NCBI GenBank assembly: GCA_905209075.1 | Contig: CAJLRL010000001.1 | Coordinates: forward strand, 124,001 to 188,000 | Direction: 5' to 3' | Origin: an uncultured Lachnospiraceae bacterium | GTDB taxonomy: Bacteria; Bacillota; Clostridia; Lachnospirales; Lachnospiraceae | Length of the DNA stretch: 64,000 nt | Shown: one piece after another, positions 18,802-27,992 of the stretch | Position numbering within the stretch: the stretch's first letter is position 1 | How the letters are laid out: the number at the start of each line of letters is the position of its first letter | The notes under the pieces: generated by a model | Told to the model about the DNA's origin: nothing | The model's database searches: none | Seen by the model: only the letters and a program-made list of their open reading frames with translations | Translations under genes and position numbers: made by a program

Positions 18802-19800
18802 ATGGTCGGATCAGATATCGGAATCGATTTAGGAACAGCAAGTATTCTTGTTTATATAAAAGGAAAGGGTGTAGTGCTTAAAGAGCCTTCAGTAGTTGCG
18901 TTTGACAGAGACACAAACAAGATCAAGGCGATCGGTGAGGAAGCAAGGCTTATGCTTGGACGTACACCTGGAAACATTGTTGCAGTAAGGCCACTTCGTC
19001 AGGGCGTGATATCAGACTACACAGTTACGGAGAAAATGATAAAGCATTTCATCCAGAAAGCACTCGGAAAGAAAAGCTTTAGAAAACCTCTTGTAAGTGT
19101 ATGCGTACCAAGTGGTGTCACAGAAGTAGAAAAAAAGGCTGTAGAGGATGCAACATTTGCAGCCGGCGCAAGAGATGTAAAAATTATTGAGGAGCCTATT
19201 GCAGCTGCAATCGGTGCAGGAATCGATATATCCAGACCATGTGGAAATATGATCGTTGATATAGGTGGTGGAACATCTGATATCGCAGTTATCTCTCTTG
19301 GCGGTTCAGTTGTCAGTACATCAATAAAGATTGCAGGTGATGATTTTGATGAGGCACTTGTAAGATACATGAGAAAAAAACATAATCTTCTTATCGGAGA
19401 GCGTACAGCAGAAGATATCAAGATAAAGATTGGTACATGCTACCCACTTGCTGAGGCAGAAACGATGGATGTCAGAGGCCGTAACCTTGTTACAGGACTT
19501 CCAAGAACTATCACAGTAAGTTCAGAAGAGACAGAAGAAGCGCTTCGTGAATCGACACTTCAGATCGTTGAAGCTGTACATGCAGTACTCGAGAAAACTC
19601 CGCCTGAACTGGCAGCAGATGTAGCAGATCGTGGAATCGTTCTTACAGGTGGTGGAGCACTCTTGCGTGGACTTGAAGAGCTTATAGAGGAAAAGACCGG
19701 TATTAACACAATGACAGCGGAGCAGCCGATGACATGTGTTGCTATAGGCACAGGAAAATACGTTGAGTTCCTTTCAGGAAAGAGAGACGAAGAGATTTAA
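18802..19800 (+). CDS. mreB: Rod-shape actin-like protein MreB/Mbl
   Basis: Bacterial actin homologue that forms membrane-associated filaments and guides side-wall synthesis. The 332 residues include the phosphate-1 motif DIGIDLGTASILVY (5-18), the phosphate-2 motif IVDIGGGTSDIAVISLGG near 151-168 and the adenosine motif GIVLTGGGALLRGLEEL near 278. No mreC or mreD follows; the next gene is glpK, so this is a solitary mreB-type gene such as mbl or mreBH. An AGGAAAGGGG site precedes the ATG. Confidence 0.92.
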   Translation: MVGSDIGIDLGTASILVYIKGKGVVLKEPSVVAFDRDTNKIKAIGEEARLMLGRTPGNIVAVRPLRQGVISDYTVTEKMIKHFIQKALGKKSFRKPLVSVCVPSGVTEVEKKAVEDATFAAGARDVKIIEEPIAAAIGAGIDISRPCGNMIVDIGGGTSDIAVISLGGSVVSTSIKIAGDDFDEALVRYMRKKHNLLIGERTAEDIKIKIGTCYPLAEAETMDVRGRNLVTGLPRTITVSSEETEEALRESTLQIVEAVHAVLEKTPPELAADVADRGIVLTGGGALLRGLEELIEEKTGINTMTAEQPMTCVAIGTGKYVEFLSGKRDEEI

Positions 19801-19863
19801 AATATAGCTTGAAATTATAAATATATCTGATATAATTTTTATATAAATATTGTGGACAGAGAG

Positions 19864-19922
19864 TGGAGAGTGATTTGGATCAGCCGGATATTATTCCGGC
19901 TGGCAGTCACGTCTCCATTTTT
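19864..19922 (+). terminator. Terminator-like long hairpin between mreB and glpK
   Basis: An inner perfect stem (19881-19888 with 19895-19902) is embedded in an outer pairing (19864-19869 with 19912-19917), followed directly by six T residues. It would end the mreB transcript; because it lies only about 40 bases before glpK it could instead act as an attenuator for glpK. Confidence 0.65.
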
Positions 19923-19960
19923 TAGTACAGACAGATTGACAAAAGTGGGAGGATAAACAC

Positions 19961-21475
19961 ATGGGGAAATACATAATGGCACTTGATGCCGGAACTACAA
20001 GCAACAGATGCATATTATTTGATGAGGCTGGAAATATCTGTTCTATGGCACAGAAAGAATTCAGACAGTTTTTTCCAAATCCGGGATGGGTAGAACATGA
20101 TGCAAATGAGATCTGGTCTACGCAGCTTGGGGTGGCTGTTGAGGCAATGAGCATGATAAATGCAAAAGCGGCTGATATTGCCGCAATAGGCATAACAAAT
20201 CAGAGAGAAACGGCAATAGTGTGGAATAAGGAAACAGGGGAACCTGTATACAATGCTATTGTATGGCAGTGCCGCCGCACATCTGATATAGCAGATGCTT
20301 TAAAAGCAAAGGGGCTTGAAAAGACATTCCAGCAGAAAACAGGACTCATAATTGATGCATATTTTTCCGCAACAAAGATAAAATGGATACTTGATAATGT
20401 CGAAGGAGCAAGAGAACTTGCAAATGAAGGCAAGCTATTATTCGGAACAGTTGAAACATGGCTTATATGGAAATTTACAAAAGGCAAGGTTCATGTTACA
20501 GACTATTCAAATGCGAGCAGGACAATGCTTTTTAATATAAACACGCTTGAGTGGGATGATGAAATCCTTGAGGAGCTTGATATACCGAAAAGCATGCTGC
20601 CGGAACCTATGCCGTCAAGCTGTATATACGGCTATACGGATCCGACATTTCTCGGAGATGAGATACCGATAGCGGGAGCGGCAGGAGATCAGCAGGCTGC
20701 ACTCTTTGGGCAGACATGCTTCAGTGAAGGTGAGGCAAAAAATACATACGGAACAGGCTGCTTTTTGCTTATGAACACAGGCGAAAAACCGGTATACTCA
20801 AAAAACGGACTTGTTACCACGATAGCCTGGGGACTGGATGGAAAAGTCAATTATGCACTGGAAGGTTCTATTTTTGTGGCAGGTGCGGCAATACAGTGGC
20901 TCAGGGATGGAATGAGACTTATAGATTCAGCGGCAGATTCTGAATATATGGCAACAAAGGTACATGGTACACATGGATGTTACGTTGTACCGGCATTTAC
21001 AGGACTTGGTGCGCCACACTGGGATCAGTATGCAAGAGGCACAATCGTCGGAATTACGAGAGGCACAAACAAAAACCATATAATAAGAGCTACATTGGAA
21101 TCTATAGCTCTTCAGGTGTGTGATGTAATAGATGCGATGAAAGCAGATGCAGGTATAGATGTGCGGGCACTACGGGTTGACGGCGGAGCAAGCGCTAACA
21201 ATTTCCTGATGCAGTTTCAGGCGGATATGATAGATGCACCAGTAAACAGGCCGGCATGTGTAGAGTCTACAGCTATAGGCGCTGCGTATCTCGCCGGGCT
21301 TGCAGTCGGATATTGGAAAACAAAAGAAGATGTTATAAAAAACCAGCAGCTTGACCGTGTGTTTACACCGGATATGGCACCGGAAGAACGTGAAGCGAAA
21401 CGGAAAGGCTGGAATAAGGCTGTCAAATATGCATATGGCTGGGCAAAAGACGAGGAGGAACCTGAAGACGAATAA
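19961..21475 (+). CDS. glpK: Glycerol kinase
   Basis: FGGY-family kinase converting glycerol to sn-glycerol-3-phosphate with ATP. The 504 residues match the GlpK length. Motifs include the phosphate loop ALDAGTTSNRCILFD (7-21), GITNQRETAIVWNKETG near 75-91, the FGGY-like AGAAGDQQAALFGQ near 236-249 and RVDGGASANNFLMQFQAD near 406-423. No glpF or glpD is adjacent. The acidic C-terminal tail is encoded by bases that overlap the start of the next gene, suggesting coupling with the comF-like gene. Confidence 0.95.
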   Translation: MGKYIMALDAGTTSNRCILFDEAGNICSMAQKEFRQFFPNPGWVEHDANEIWSTQLGVAVEAMSMINAKAADIAAIGITNQRETAIVWNKETGEPVYNAIVWQCRRTSDIADALKAKGLEKTFQQKTGLIIDAYFSATKIKWILDNVEGARELANEGKLLFGTVETWLIWKFTKGKVHVTDYSNASRTMLFNINTLEWDDEILEELDIPKSMLPEPMPSSCIYGYTDPTFLGDEIPIAGAAGDQQAALFGQTCFSEGEAKNTYGTGCFLLMNTGEKPVYSKNGLVTTIAWGLDGKVNYALEGSIFVAGAAIQWLRDGMRLIDSAADSEYMATKVHGTHGCYVVPAFTGLGAPHWDQYARGTIVGITRGTNKNHIIRATLESIALQVCDVIDAMKADAGIDVRALRVDGGASANNFLMQFQADMIDAPVNRPACVESTAIGAAYLAGLAVGYWKTKEDVIKNQQLDRVFTPDMAPEEREAKRKGWNKAVKYAYGWAKDEEEPEDE

Positions 21476-22190
21476 AATTCTTGGATATATTACAGACATG
21501 ATTTTTCCACCGAGGTGTCCGGTGTGCGATGAAATACTTGGAATGACTGACGGCATGATACATTCGGGCTGCAAAAGCTGTTTGTATCCGGTTAAAGAAC
21601 CGGTTTGCCTGAAATGTGGAAAAATGATCACATCACCTACCCGTGAATATTGCAGTGATTGCGCAAAAAAGAAGAATTCGCACTATGACCAGGGAAAAGC
21701 GGTTTTTGAATATAAGGGAGCTGTAAAACAGAGCATATATCGTTTTAAATATGATAACAACCGTGAGTATGCAGGATTTTATGCGGCAAGTGCTGTAGAA
21801 AACTATTCGGGCTGGATACAGAGAAATAAGATAGATGCGATAGTACCTGTTCCTATGTACCGGAAAAAGAAAAGAAAACGAGGCTATAATCAGGCAGAAG
21901 TATTTGCAAGGGAACTTTCTAAAAAAACGGGCATACCTGTTGAAAATGAGCTTGTTGTGAGGGTGGAAAATACTCCGGCGCTCAAGCTCCTTAACTATGC
22001 AGAACGTAAAAATGCACTTGATGGGGCTTTTCAAGTCAGAAAAAATATAGTAAACTGTTATAAAAGCATATTGTTGGTGGATGATATATATACGACCGGC
22101 AGCACAGCTGAAGAAATAAGCAGGATGCTGAAACAGTCAGGGAATATACATGTTTATCTGTTGTGTATATGTATAGGTAAACAGGATTAG
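21429..22190 (+). CDS. ComF-family phosphoribosyltransferase-like protein
   Basis: Homologue of ComFC, linked to DNA uptake in competent bacteria. After a short lead the protein has a four-Cys zinc finger (CPVCDE, then CKSC), a second CLKCGK ... CSDC pair, and a type-I PRTase fold with the PRPP loop ILLVDDIYTTGSTAEE. The start is uncertain. The frame is open from 21351; ATGs at 21429 and 21435 follow an AATAAGG site and overlap glpK by about 40 bases; ATG 21498 would begin only just before the finger. I chose 21429, giving 253 residues. A yvyF-like gene follows, as in the Bacillus comF operon. Confidence 0.85.
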   Translation: MHMAGQKTRRNLKTNKILGYITDMIFPPRCPVCDEILGMTDGMIHSGCKSCLYPVKEPVCLKCGKMITSPTREYCSDCAKKKNSHYDQGKAVFEYKGAVKQSIYRFKYDNNREYAGFYAASAVENYSGWIQRNKIDAIVPVPMYRKKKRKRGYNQAEVFARELSKKTGIPVENELVVRVENTPALKLLNYAERKNALDGAFQVRKNIVNCYKSILLVDDIYTTGSTAEEISRMLKQSGNIHVYLLCICIGKQD

Positions 22191-22201
22191 GAGGCAGTAA
22201 T

Positions 22202-22609
22202 ATGGAAGTTACAAATTGCAGAAGCTGTGGAAGATTGTTTAATGTGTTGAGCAATGAAACGATCTGTCCGAATTGTCAGAAAAAGCTTGATGACAAATTT
22301 AAAGAGGTAAAGGAATTTCTTGACGAAAATCCTAATGCATCAGTAGAAAAGGTGTCAAGAGAAACACATACAAGCACTAAGCAGATACGCAAATGGGTAA
22401 GGGAAGAAAGATTGATCCTCTTAGATGGGGCGCTTGATGGAATTACCTGTGACAGATGTGGAAAACCAATACGTACAGGTAAATATTGTGATCAGTGTAA
22501 GGCAAAGATGGCAAATACCCTTATGAGTGCATTTGAAAAACCGGCAGTACCATCGGCAAACGGATTCAAGGGCGATGGAAGAATGCGGTATATCTCAGAT
22601 GATAAATAG
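22202..22609 (+). CDS. YvyF-like flagellar-operon zinc-ribbon protein (TIGR03826 type)
   Basis: The 135-residue protein has an N-terminal zinc ribbon (CRSCGR at about 6-11, then CPNCQ near 24), a central helical segment that looks like a small helix-turn-helix (SVEKVSRETHTSTKQIRKWV), a second ribbon (CDRCGKPIRTGKYCDQC) and a disordered tail. In Bacillus the relative YvyF lies between comFC and flgM, and the same comF-yvyF order is seen here, which supports the call. No flagellar genes follow in this window; the next genes are unrelated. A GGAGG site precedes the ATG by six bases. Confidence 0.75.
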   Translation: MEVTNCRSCGRLFNVLSNETICPNCQKKLDDKFKEVKEFLDENPNASVEKVSRETHTSTKQIRKWVREERLILLDGALDGITCDRCGKPIRTGKYCDQCKAKMANTLMSAFEKPAVPSANGFKGDGRMRYISDDK

Positions 22610-22669
22610 TTTTAATGTTTAATATTTTATTACAAAGCTTATACTTTTCTTAAGATGAATGGATGTAAG

Positions 22670-22698
22670 TCCGGCGCTGTTGCGCCGGATTTTGTTTT
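22670..22698 (+). terminator. Intrinsic terminator after the yvyF-like gene
   Basis: A perfect eight-base GC-rich stem (22670-22677 with 22682-22689) with a four-base loop is followed by a T-rich tract. Confidence 0.9.
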
Positions 22699-22708
22699 AT
22701 GATATAAT
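22680..22708 (+). promoter_or_regulatory. Possible promoter overlapping the terminator
   Basis: A perfect TATAAT (22703-22708) lies 17 bases after TTGCGC (22680-22685), which is inside the terminator stem. It would drive the unit starting at 22749. Confidence 0.4.
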
Positions 22709-22748
22709 TTCCAAGAATGTATAATTGCGTCTAAAACAAGGAGAAAAT

Positions 22749-23153
22749 ATGATAAACGAAGATAAAGTAAAAGAGCTCTTTTACGTCGCAAGATATGACA
22801 GTGAAGAAGACAGATTCCAAAAACAGATGTCATCATATTATGGATGGGATTTTATATGGAAAGAAGTACTGAAAAGCTTTTTTACGGGAACGCTCGCATT
22901 CACAGGGCTGACAGTGCTGGCTGTGTTTACGAATGCCAAGCAGCTGCTTGCAGATATAAACAAAATAGATTTTCAGTCGGCTGGAGTGATGCTGGGGCTT
23001 ATATACATCGCATTTATGCTTGCATATATTATGATCACAATAATAGTATATGCAGTCAGATATAAAACAGGCAGAAAGAAAGCCCGCCAATATATGGAAC
23101 ATTTAAAACGTGTAGGAAAGATGTACGAAAGAGAAGAAAAATTAAAGCGATAG
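22749..23153 (+). CDS. Small two-segment membrane protein, unknown
   Basis: A 134-residue protein with a charged N-terminal region, two membrane segments (about 44-64, LAFTGLTVLAVF, and about 82-104, GLIYIAFMLAYIMITIIVY) and a basic C-terminal tail predicted to face the cytosol. The start at 22749 has an AAGGAG site five bases upstream; the frame is open back to 22725 without a signal. It lies nine bases before a larger membrane-protein gene and close to cdaA, so the three may form one operon with cdaR. I do not recognise the family. Confidence 0.7.
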   Translation: MINEDKVKELFYVARYDSEEDRFQKQMSSYYGWDFIWKEVLKSFFTGTLAFTGLTVLAVFTNAKQLLADINKIDFQSAGVMLGLIYIAFMLAYIMITIIVYAVRYKTGRKKARQYMEHLKRVGKMYEREEKLKR

Positions 23154-23162
23154 GGAGGCTTT

Positions 23163-24194
23163 ATGAACAAGTTATTAGAAATAAAGAATCGTGCCGTAAA
23201 ATTTTATGGTGAACATCAAAGTTATTTATTTCCAATTGTAAAATTCGTTATTGCGTTTGCCGCCTTTGTGACAATCGACCTTAACATCGGATATATGACA
23301 CAGATCAGTTCGATACTTATAGCACTGCTTCTGGCACTGATATGCACTATTATCCCGATAAATGGGATCATATGGATCGGATCGGTTATGATACTTATGG
23401 ATATGTATGCATTATCAATAGAAGTTGCGGCTACGACACTTGTATTGTTTCTTGTCATTTACTTTATATATTTCCGTTTTGCGCCTAAGGATGCGATTGC
23501 AGTGGTGCTTACACCGGTATGCTTCTGTCTTAATATTCCGTATGTGATGCCTATAGGAACAGGACTTGTCCGGAAGAAATGTTCAGTAATCCCTCTTGCG
23601 TGTGGAACAGTGATCTATTATTACATTGATGGAATAAAGCAGAATGCATCTGCACTCGCAGAAGTAGTAGACAAAAACGGAGGGGCAACCACAAAATTTA
23701 ATGTTACAACGGGACAGCTGCTTGGCAATCAGGAAATGTTTGCAGTATTGGTAACTATAGTACTGGCAGCTCTTGTTGTGAATTTTGTCAGATGTCTCAA
23801 AATAAACAATGCATGGACACTTGCGATCATTTCCGGTGCAGTGATCCAGTTTGTGGCACTGCTTGTTGTATATCTTATGATGGGACTTACCACAAAGATA
23901 ATCTGGCTGGCAGTAGGTACAGTGATAGCTGTTATCGTTGGATTTATCATGAGATTCATATTTATGAATCTGGACTATGCGAGAACAGAGAATGTGCAGT
24001 TTGAGGATGACGAATATTATTACTATGTCAAAGCTGTTCCAAAGAAAATGATAGCGTCTACAGAGAAGGTCGTTAAGCATTTCGGGAACACGGCAAGTCT
24101 TGGAAAAAGAATACCCCGTCAGAACAAGGATGAAGTGAGCAGAAACGATATAGTACAGGAACTTAATATAGATGACAATTTTTTTGACAGATAA
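23163..24194 (+). CDS. Polytopic membrane protein next to cdaA, unknown function
   Basis: A 343-residue protein with about nine hydrophobic segments, followed by a cytosolic tail of about 60 residues with a Tyr-rich stretch (DDEYYYYVKAV) and basic, charged residues. The segment KDAIAVVLTPVCFCLNIPYVMPIGTGL is a conserved-looking loop with two Cys. A polar stretch near 160-185 may be extracellular. A TAGGGAGGC site lies just before the ATG. The 53-base gap to cdaA and same direction suggest a shared transcript. It is not a recognisable transporter or permease; a link to c-di-AMP is inference from position only. Confidence 0.7.
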   Translation: MNKLLEIKNRAVKFYGEHQSYLFPIVKFVIAFAAFVTIDLNIGYMTQISSILIALLLALICTIIPINGIIWIGSVMILMDMYALSIEVAATTLVLFLVIYFIYFRFAPKDAIAVVLTPVCFCLNIPYVMPIGTGLVRKKCSVIPLACGTVIYYYIDGIKQNASALAEVVDKNGGATTKFNVTTGQLLGNQEMFAVLVTIVLAALVVNFVRCLKINNAWTLAIISGAVIQFVALLVVYLMMGLTTKIIWLAVGTVIAVIVGFIMRFIFMNLDYARTENVQFEDDEYYYYVKAVPKKMIASTEKVVKHFGNTASLGKRIPRQNKDEVSRNDIVQELNIDDNFFDR

Positions 24195-24247
24195 TATAGA
24201 TAAAAGATGGCTGATTATTGCAATAAAATAAAAGAAAGGAGAGCAGG

Positions 24248-25153
24248 ATGGAAAATGTAAGCGGCGTATTAGTACGTTTCAAAGATCAGATATTTTCATA
24301 CATGAACGTTCCGGGAGTGCAGATCGGGCTGGTAGATGTAGTGGAAATCCTTATAATTTCCATGCTCTTCTATAAAGTACTTATATGGATAAAAACAACA
24401 AGGGCATGGAATCTGTTTAAAGGTATAATAGTTATACTTTTGTTTGTTCTCGTAGCAGCAATATTCCAGATGGATACGATACTGTGGCTCGCAGAGAGAA
24501 CATTCAATGTAGGTCTTGTCGCATTGGTGGTTATTTTCCAGCCGGAACTTAGAAATGCACTCGAAAACATTGGCGGAAAATCATTCCTCGGATCATTTAT
24601 AAATACAGGCAAAAACGAGACGATGAAATTTTCGGATAAGACGATCGATGAACTCATAAGAGCAAGCTTTGCGATGGGAAAAGTAAAGACGGGAGCGCTT
24701 ATTGTGATAGAAGATGAGATAAATCTCGACGAATATATCAGAACAGGAATAGATGTGGATGCTATACTGACAAGCCAGCTTCTCATAAATATATTTGAAA
24801 AAAACACACCACTCCATGATGGTGCTGTGATAGTAAGGGGAGACCGGGTGGTATCGGCCACATGTTATCTGCCCCTCTCAGACAGTCTGAATCTGTCGAA
24901 AGATCTTGGCACAAGGCACAGAGCTGCAGTCGGGGTCAGTGAGGTGAGCGATTCACTGACTATAATCGTATCAGAGGAAACAGGAAAAGTTTCCCTTGCA
25001 TCAAAGGGCGAGATATTTCATGATATAGATGAAAACTATATGCGCAGACAACTTGAACATGTACAGAACAGGCACAGGGAAGCAAACAGATTTGAACTCA
25101 TAAAAAGGAGGTTAAAGAATGGGAAAAAGAATTCTAAAAACCTTCATGAATAA
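24248..25153 (+). CDS. cdaA: Diadenylate cyclase CdaA
   Basis: Membrane-anchored enzyme that joins two ATP to make c-di-AMP, the second messenger controlling potassium and osmolyte transport and wall integrity. The 301 residues have about three N-terminal membrane segments (roughly 28-100), then a DAC domain with the catalytic DGA motif in PLHDGAVIV near 189 and RHR in LGTRHRAAVG near 223. Both motifs are intact. The order cdaA-cdaR is the classical Firmicute arrangement; glmM, usually third, is not next. The GAAAGGAGAG site supports the ATG. The potassium importer trkAH in this window is a plausible target. Confidence 0.95.
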   Translation: MENVSGVLVRFKDQIFSYMNVPGVQIGLVDVVEILIISMLFYKVLIWIKTTRAWNLFKGIIVILLFVLVAAIFQMDTILWLAERTFNVGLVALVVIFQPELRNALENIGGKSFLGSFINTGKNETMKFSDKTIDELIRASFAMGKVKTGALIVIEDEINLDEYIRTGIDVDAILTSQLLINIFEKNTPLHDGAVIVRGDRVVSATCYLPLSDSLNLSKDLGTRHRAAVGVSEVSDSLTIIVSEETGKVSLASKGEIFHDIDENYMRRQLEHVQNRHREANRFELIKRRLKNGKKNSKNLHE

Positions 25154-26639
25154 TTTAGGATTTAAGCTTTTGGCCGTAGCTTTCGCATTTATATTATGGC
25201 TTGTGGTTTATAATCTTAATGATCCTATAAAGACAAAGACTTTTACCGCAACAGTATCGATAAGCGGTACAGATTCGGTTGTAGATATGGGAAAGTGGCC
25301 GGAAATAAAAGATTCTGATAAGACGATTTCATTTTCTGTATCAGGTAAACGAAGCATATTACAGGATATGGATGACTCTGATTTTTATGCTTCGGCAGAT
25401 CTGTCAAACATAAAACTTGATGAGGATGATTCATCTAAGGCTTATGCAAAAATAGATATAGGATGCAGCAAGCATAAAACATCAATAACTTTTAATGGTG
25501 GGGACAGATATCTTGAGTTTTCTGTTGAAGATTATATGCAGAAGCAGTTTGAGGTTAAAGTTTCAGTAAATGGTAATGTGAGCGGTGATCATGCGCTTGG
25601 AAACAGCCCACAGGCAAATCCGAGGGTTGTAAAGATCGGAGGCCCGAAATCAATTGTGGGAACTATTGCCACAGCAAGTGCAACTATAAATGTCGATGAT
25701 AATACGATCATCACTGATAATCAGATAAGTGACAGAGGAGATCTTGTGCTTCTGGACGAAAATGGTGATGAAGTTGATATGTCAAAGCTTAATGTGGATA
25801 GTCAGTATCAGTCGATAGAAGTAACAGTTGATGTTTTAAATACAAAGAAGGTTCCTGTTAAATGTGATTATCAGGGTACTCCGTCAGGCGGTAAGGGTGT
25901 ACTGGGTGTAGATACATCCATAGACAGTGTATATATAAAAGGATCAGCCGAGGCACTCAACAATATAACATCGCTTGATATAGGACCGATCGATATAAAC
26001 GGAGCTTCCGAAGATATTGAGACAACAGTAGACCTGACGGGTTATCTGCCGGAGGGAGTGAGCCTTGTAGATTCATCGGATGCAAGCGTGGATGTTGTGG
26101 TAAGGATAGAGAGCAATGCTACGGCTAATATGACGTTAAACAGCAGTGATATATCATACACCGGTCTTGCAGATGGCCAAAAGCTGACATTTGGAGTTGA
26201 TAAAACGGCGGTTGTTGTAAGCGGAAATGAATCCGACATCGACAGGATAAAGGATTCTACACTCAAAGGAACAATAGATGTATCTGGATTATCGGCAGGA
26301 CAGCATACAGTTGTCGTTAAGCTTGACCTTGACGATTCCAAGTTTACGTGGGGCGAGATAAAGATCGCTGTCACGATAACGGACGAGGGACAGACAGGTG
26401 GTACGGGCGCAACTGATACAGTTACCTCTGAGACGAAGAATAGCTCAGAGAGTACTGATGATCCAACAGGAAATACAGATACGACAGGAACTGCAAAAAC
26501 AGATAATACAGATAATACCAAAAACGATAATACAGACAGCACAAATGATCCTGACTCACAAACTGATAAAAAGAATCAGGAGAGTGATGGATCAAATAGT
26601 GCTGATAGCAGCAGAACAACAGATACTTCTGATAACTGA
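25119..26639 (+). CDS. cdaR: CdaA regulator CdaR (YbbR-domain protein)
   Basis: Extracytoplasmic regulator of CdaA. The 506 residues begin with a short cytosolic lead and one membrane anchor (about 12-32), followed by three or four YbbR-type beta domains of about 85 residues each. A long tail from about residue 425 is almost only Thr, Ser, Asp, Asn, Gly and Lys, a low-complexity linker likely reaching into the wall. The start at 25119 is fixed by a perfect AGGAGG seven bases upstream, giving a 35-base overlap with cdaA and implying coupling. Confidence 0.93.
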   Translation: MGKRILKTFMNNLGFKLLAVAFAFILWLVVYNLNDPIKTKTFTATVSISGTDSVVDMGKWPEIKDSDKTISFSVSGKRSILQDMDDSDFYASADLSNIKLDEDDSSKAYAKIDIGCSKHKTSITFNGGDRYLEFSVEDYMQKQFEVKVSVNGNVSGDHALGNSPQANPRVVKIGGPKSIVGTIATASATINVDDNTIITDNQISDRGDLVLLDENGDEVDMSKLNVDSQYQSIEVTVDVLNTKKVPVKCDYQGTPSGGKGVLGVDTSIDSVYIKGSAEALNNITSLDIGPIDINGASEDIETTVDLTGYLPEGVSLVDSSDASVDVVVRIESNATANMTLNSSDISYTGLADGQKLTFGVDKTAVVVSGNESDIDRIKDSTLKGTIDVSGLSAGQHTVVVKLDLDDSKFTWGEIKIAVTITDEGQTGGTGATDTVTSETKNSSESTDDPTGNTDTTGTAKTDNTDNTKNDNTDSTNDPDSQTDKKNQESDGSNSADSSRTTDTSDN

Positions 26640-26642
26640 TTG

Positions 26643-26686
26643 AAATACAACAGAAGTACAACAGAAATACAACAGAAATACAACAT
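26643..26686 (+). repeat. Four tandem 11-base repeats upstream of ptsH
   Basis: Four copies of an 11-base unit, AAATACAACAG with small changes, run head to tail (26643-26653, 26654-26664, 26665-26675, 26676-26686). They begin four bases after the cdaR stop and end at the ptsH ribosome binding site. Confidence 0.85.
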
Positions 26687-26701
26687 AAGGGGGAAATTAA
26701 A

Positions 26702-26965
26702 TTGAAATCACAAAAAATCGCTATAAAAAATCCTACAGGACTGCATCTTCGTCCTGCAGGAAATCTGTGCCGTGAGGCAATGAAATTTAAGTCAAAGGTA
26801 ACATTTGATTACGATGGAAATATAGCTAATGCAAAAAGCGTATTATCTGTACTGGGTGCATGCATAAAATCCGGTGATGAGATAACACTTATTTGTGAGG
26901 GAGAGGACGAGGAAGAAGCACTTACATACCTTATAGACTATATAAATAATGGACTTGGCGAATAG
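26702..26965 (+). CDS. ptsH: Phosphocarrier protein HPr
   Basis: Cytosolic phosphocarrier of the sugar phosphotransferase system, and in Firmicutes also a co-regulator through HPr kinase. The 87 residues keep His15 in NPTGLHLRPAG, the EI-dependent phosphorylation site, and Ser46 in NAKSVLSVL, the regulatory site, so it is a functional-looking HPr and not a degraded paralogue. The start is TTG, backed by AAGGGGG eight bases upstream. No ptsI follows; the gene sits alone between cdaR and glycosyltransferase genes. Confidence 0.9.
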   Translation: MKSQKIAIKNPTGLHLRPAGNLCREAMKFKSKVTFDYDGNIANAKSVLSVLGACIKSGDEITLICEGEDEEEALTYLIDYINNGLGE

Positions 26966-26996
26966 TTATAGCACACAGAAAGGAGCATTGCACTCA

Positions 26997-27989
26997 ATGA
27001 AAAAAGTACTGACGATTGTTGTTCCGGCATACAATGTTGAAAAATACCTGAAAAATTGTCTTGACTCATTTGTTGATGTAAATATCCTTAACAGTATAGA
27101 AATACTGGTAGTTGATGATGGTTCGACAGATAAAACAGCAGATATAGCAAAAAGCTATGAAAAAAAATATCCAAACAGTTTCAGGCTTTTATCAAAAGAA
27201 AATGGCGGACATGGTTCAACTATCAATTACGCCATTCCGAGGGCAACAGGAAAGTATTTTAAAGTTGTGGATGGTGATGACTGGGTGGATAAAAAACATC
27301 TCCCGGCATTCATTAATCTTTTAAAGAACACAAACTCAGATGTTATATCAAATGACTTTAACCTTGTCGATGACAAGAGCAAAAAAGTTACAAAACGCAG
27401 AAAAGCTGTTAAAAATAATTACCATTACAATAGAGAATGGGGATTTGCGGAGGCTGTCATGGAGCCTGTAATAACAATACACTCTATGACGGTAAAGACA
27501 CAGATACTTAAAGATAACCCGATAAAATTAGATGAAAACTGCTTTTACGAGGATCAGGAATATATAATGTACCCGATCCCATATTGTACAAGCATAACAT
27601 TTTCCCCAATTCCGTTATACCAGTACAGGCTGGGAAGGAGCGGACAGAGTGTGGACATCAAAATGATGATAAAAAGACACAGCCAGCATATGCGGGTGCT
27701 TGATTCATTGTTTAAATATAATGATGAACATAGTGAGCTCCCGACATACAAGAAAAATTATCTTGAGCGCGGAATAGCGGAGGCTGTCGATGATGAATAC
27801 CAGATATTCCTTGCTAAAGGAAGCCGGGAAAAAAATGTAGATGAACTTATTTCGTTTGACAGAAAATTAAAATGCGAGCATCCGGGAATATATAATGCCT
27901 GCCAGCGTAAGAGTGTATGGCTTATAAGAAAGACAAATTATAAAATATTTCCGCTTGGTGCGTGGATCTATAAGATATTCAGAGGTTAG
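26997..27989 (+). CDS. Family-2 glycosyltransferase (first of a tandem trio)
   Basis: Predicted GT-A inverting glycosyltransferase, cytosolic. The chosen start, MKKVLTIVVPAYNVEKYL, has an AGGAG site 11 bases upstream; the open frame continues 5' to 26949 inside the ptsH end. The 330 residues have the donor site VDDGSTDKTAD and the acidic VDGDDWVD motif in the first 100 residues, then a helical domain with CFYEDQEYIMYP near 182. It has the same domain plan as the next two genes but is clearly more diverged. Sugar and acceptor are unknown. Confidence 0.85.
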   Translation: MKKVLTIVVPAYNVEKYLKNCLDSFVDVNILNSIEILVVDDGSTDKTADIAKSYEKKYPNSFRLLSKENGGHGSTINYAIPRATGKYFKVVDGDDWVDKKHLPAFINLLKNTNSDVISNDFNLVDDKSKKVTKRRKAVKNNYHYNREWGFAEAVMEPVITIHSMTVKTQILKDNPIKLDENCFYEDQEYIMYPIPYCTSITFSPIPLYQYRLGRSGQSVDIKMMIKRHSQHMRVLDSLFKYNDEHSELPTYKKNYLERGIAEAVDDEYQIFLAKGSREKNVDELISFDRKLKCEHPGIYNACQRKSVWLIRKTNYKIFPLGAWIYKIFRG

Positions 27990-27992
27990 AAC

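Noticed and set aside
26042..26542. Minus-strand open frame inside the cdaR tail
   Set aside because: It is the shadow of the low-complexity Thr/Asp-rich coding stretch.
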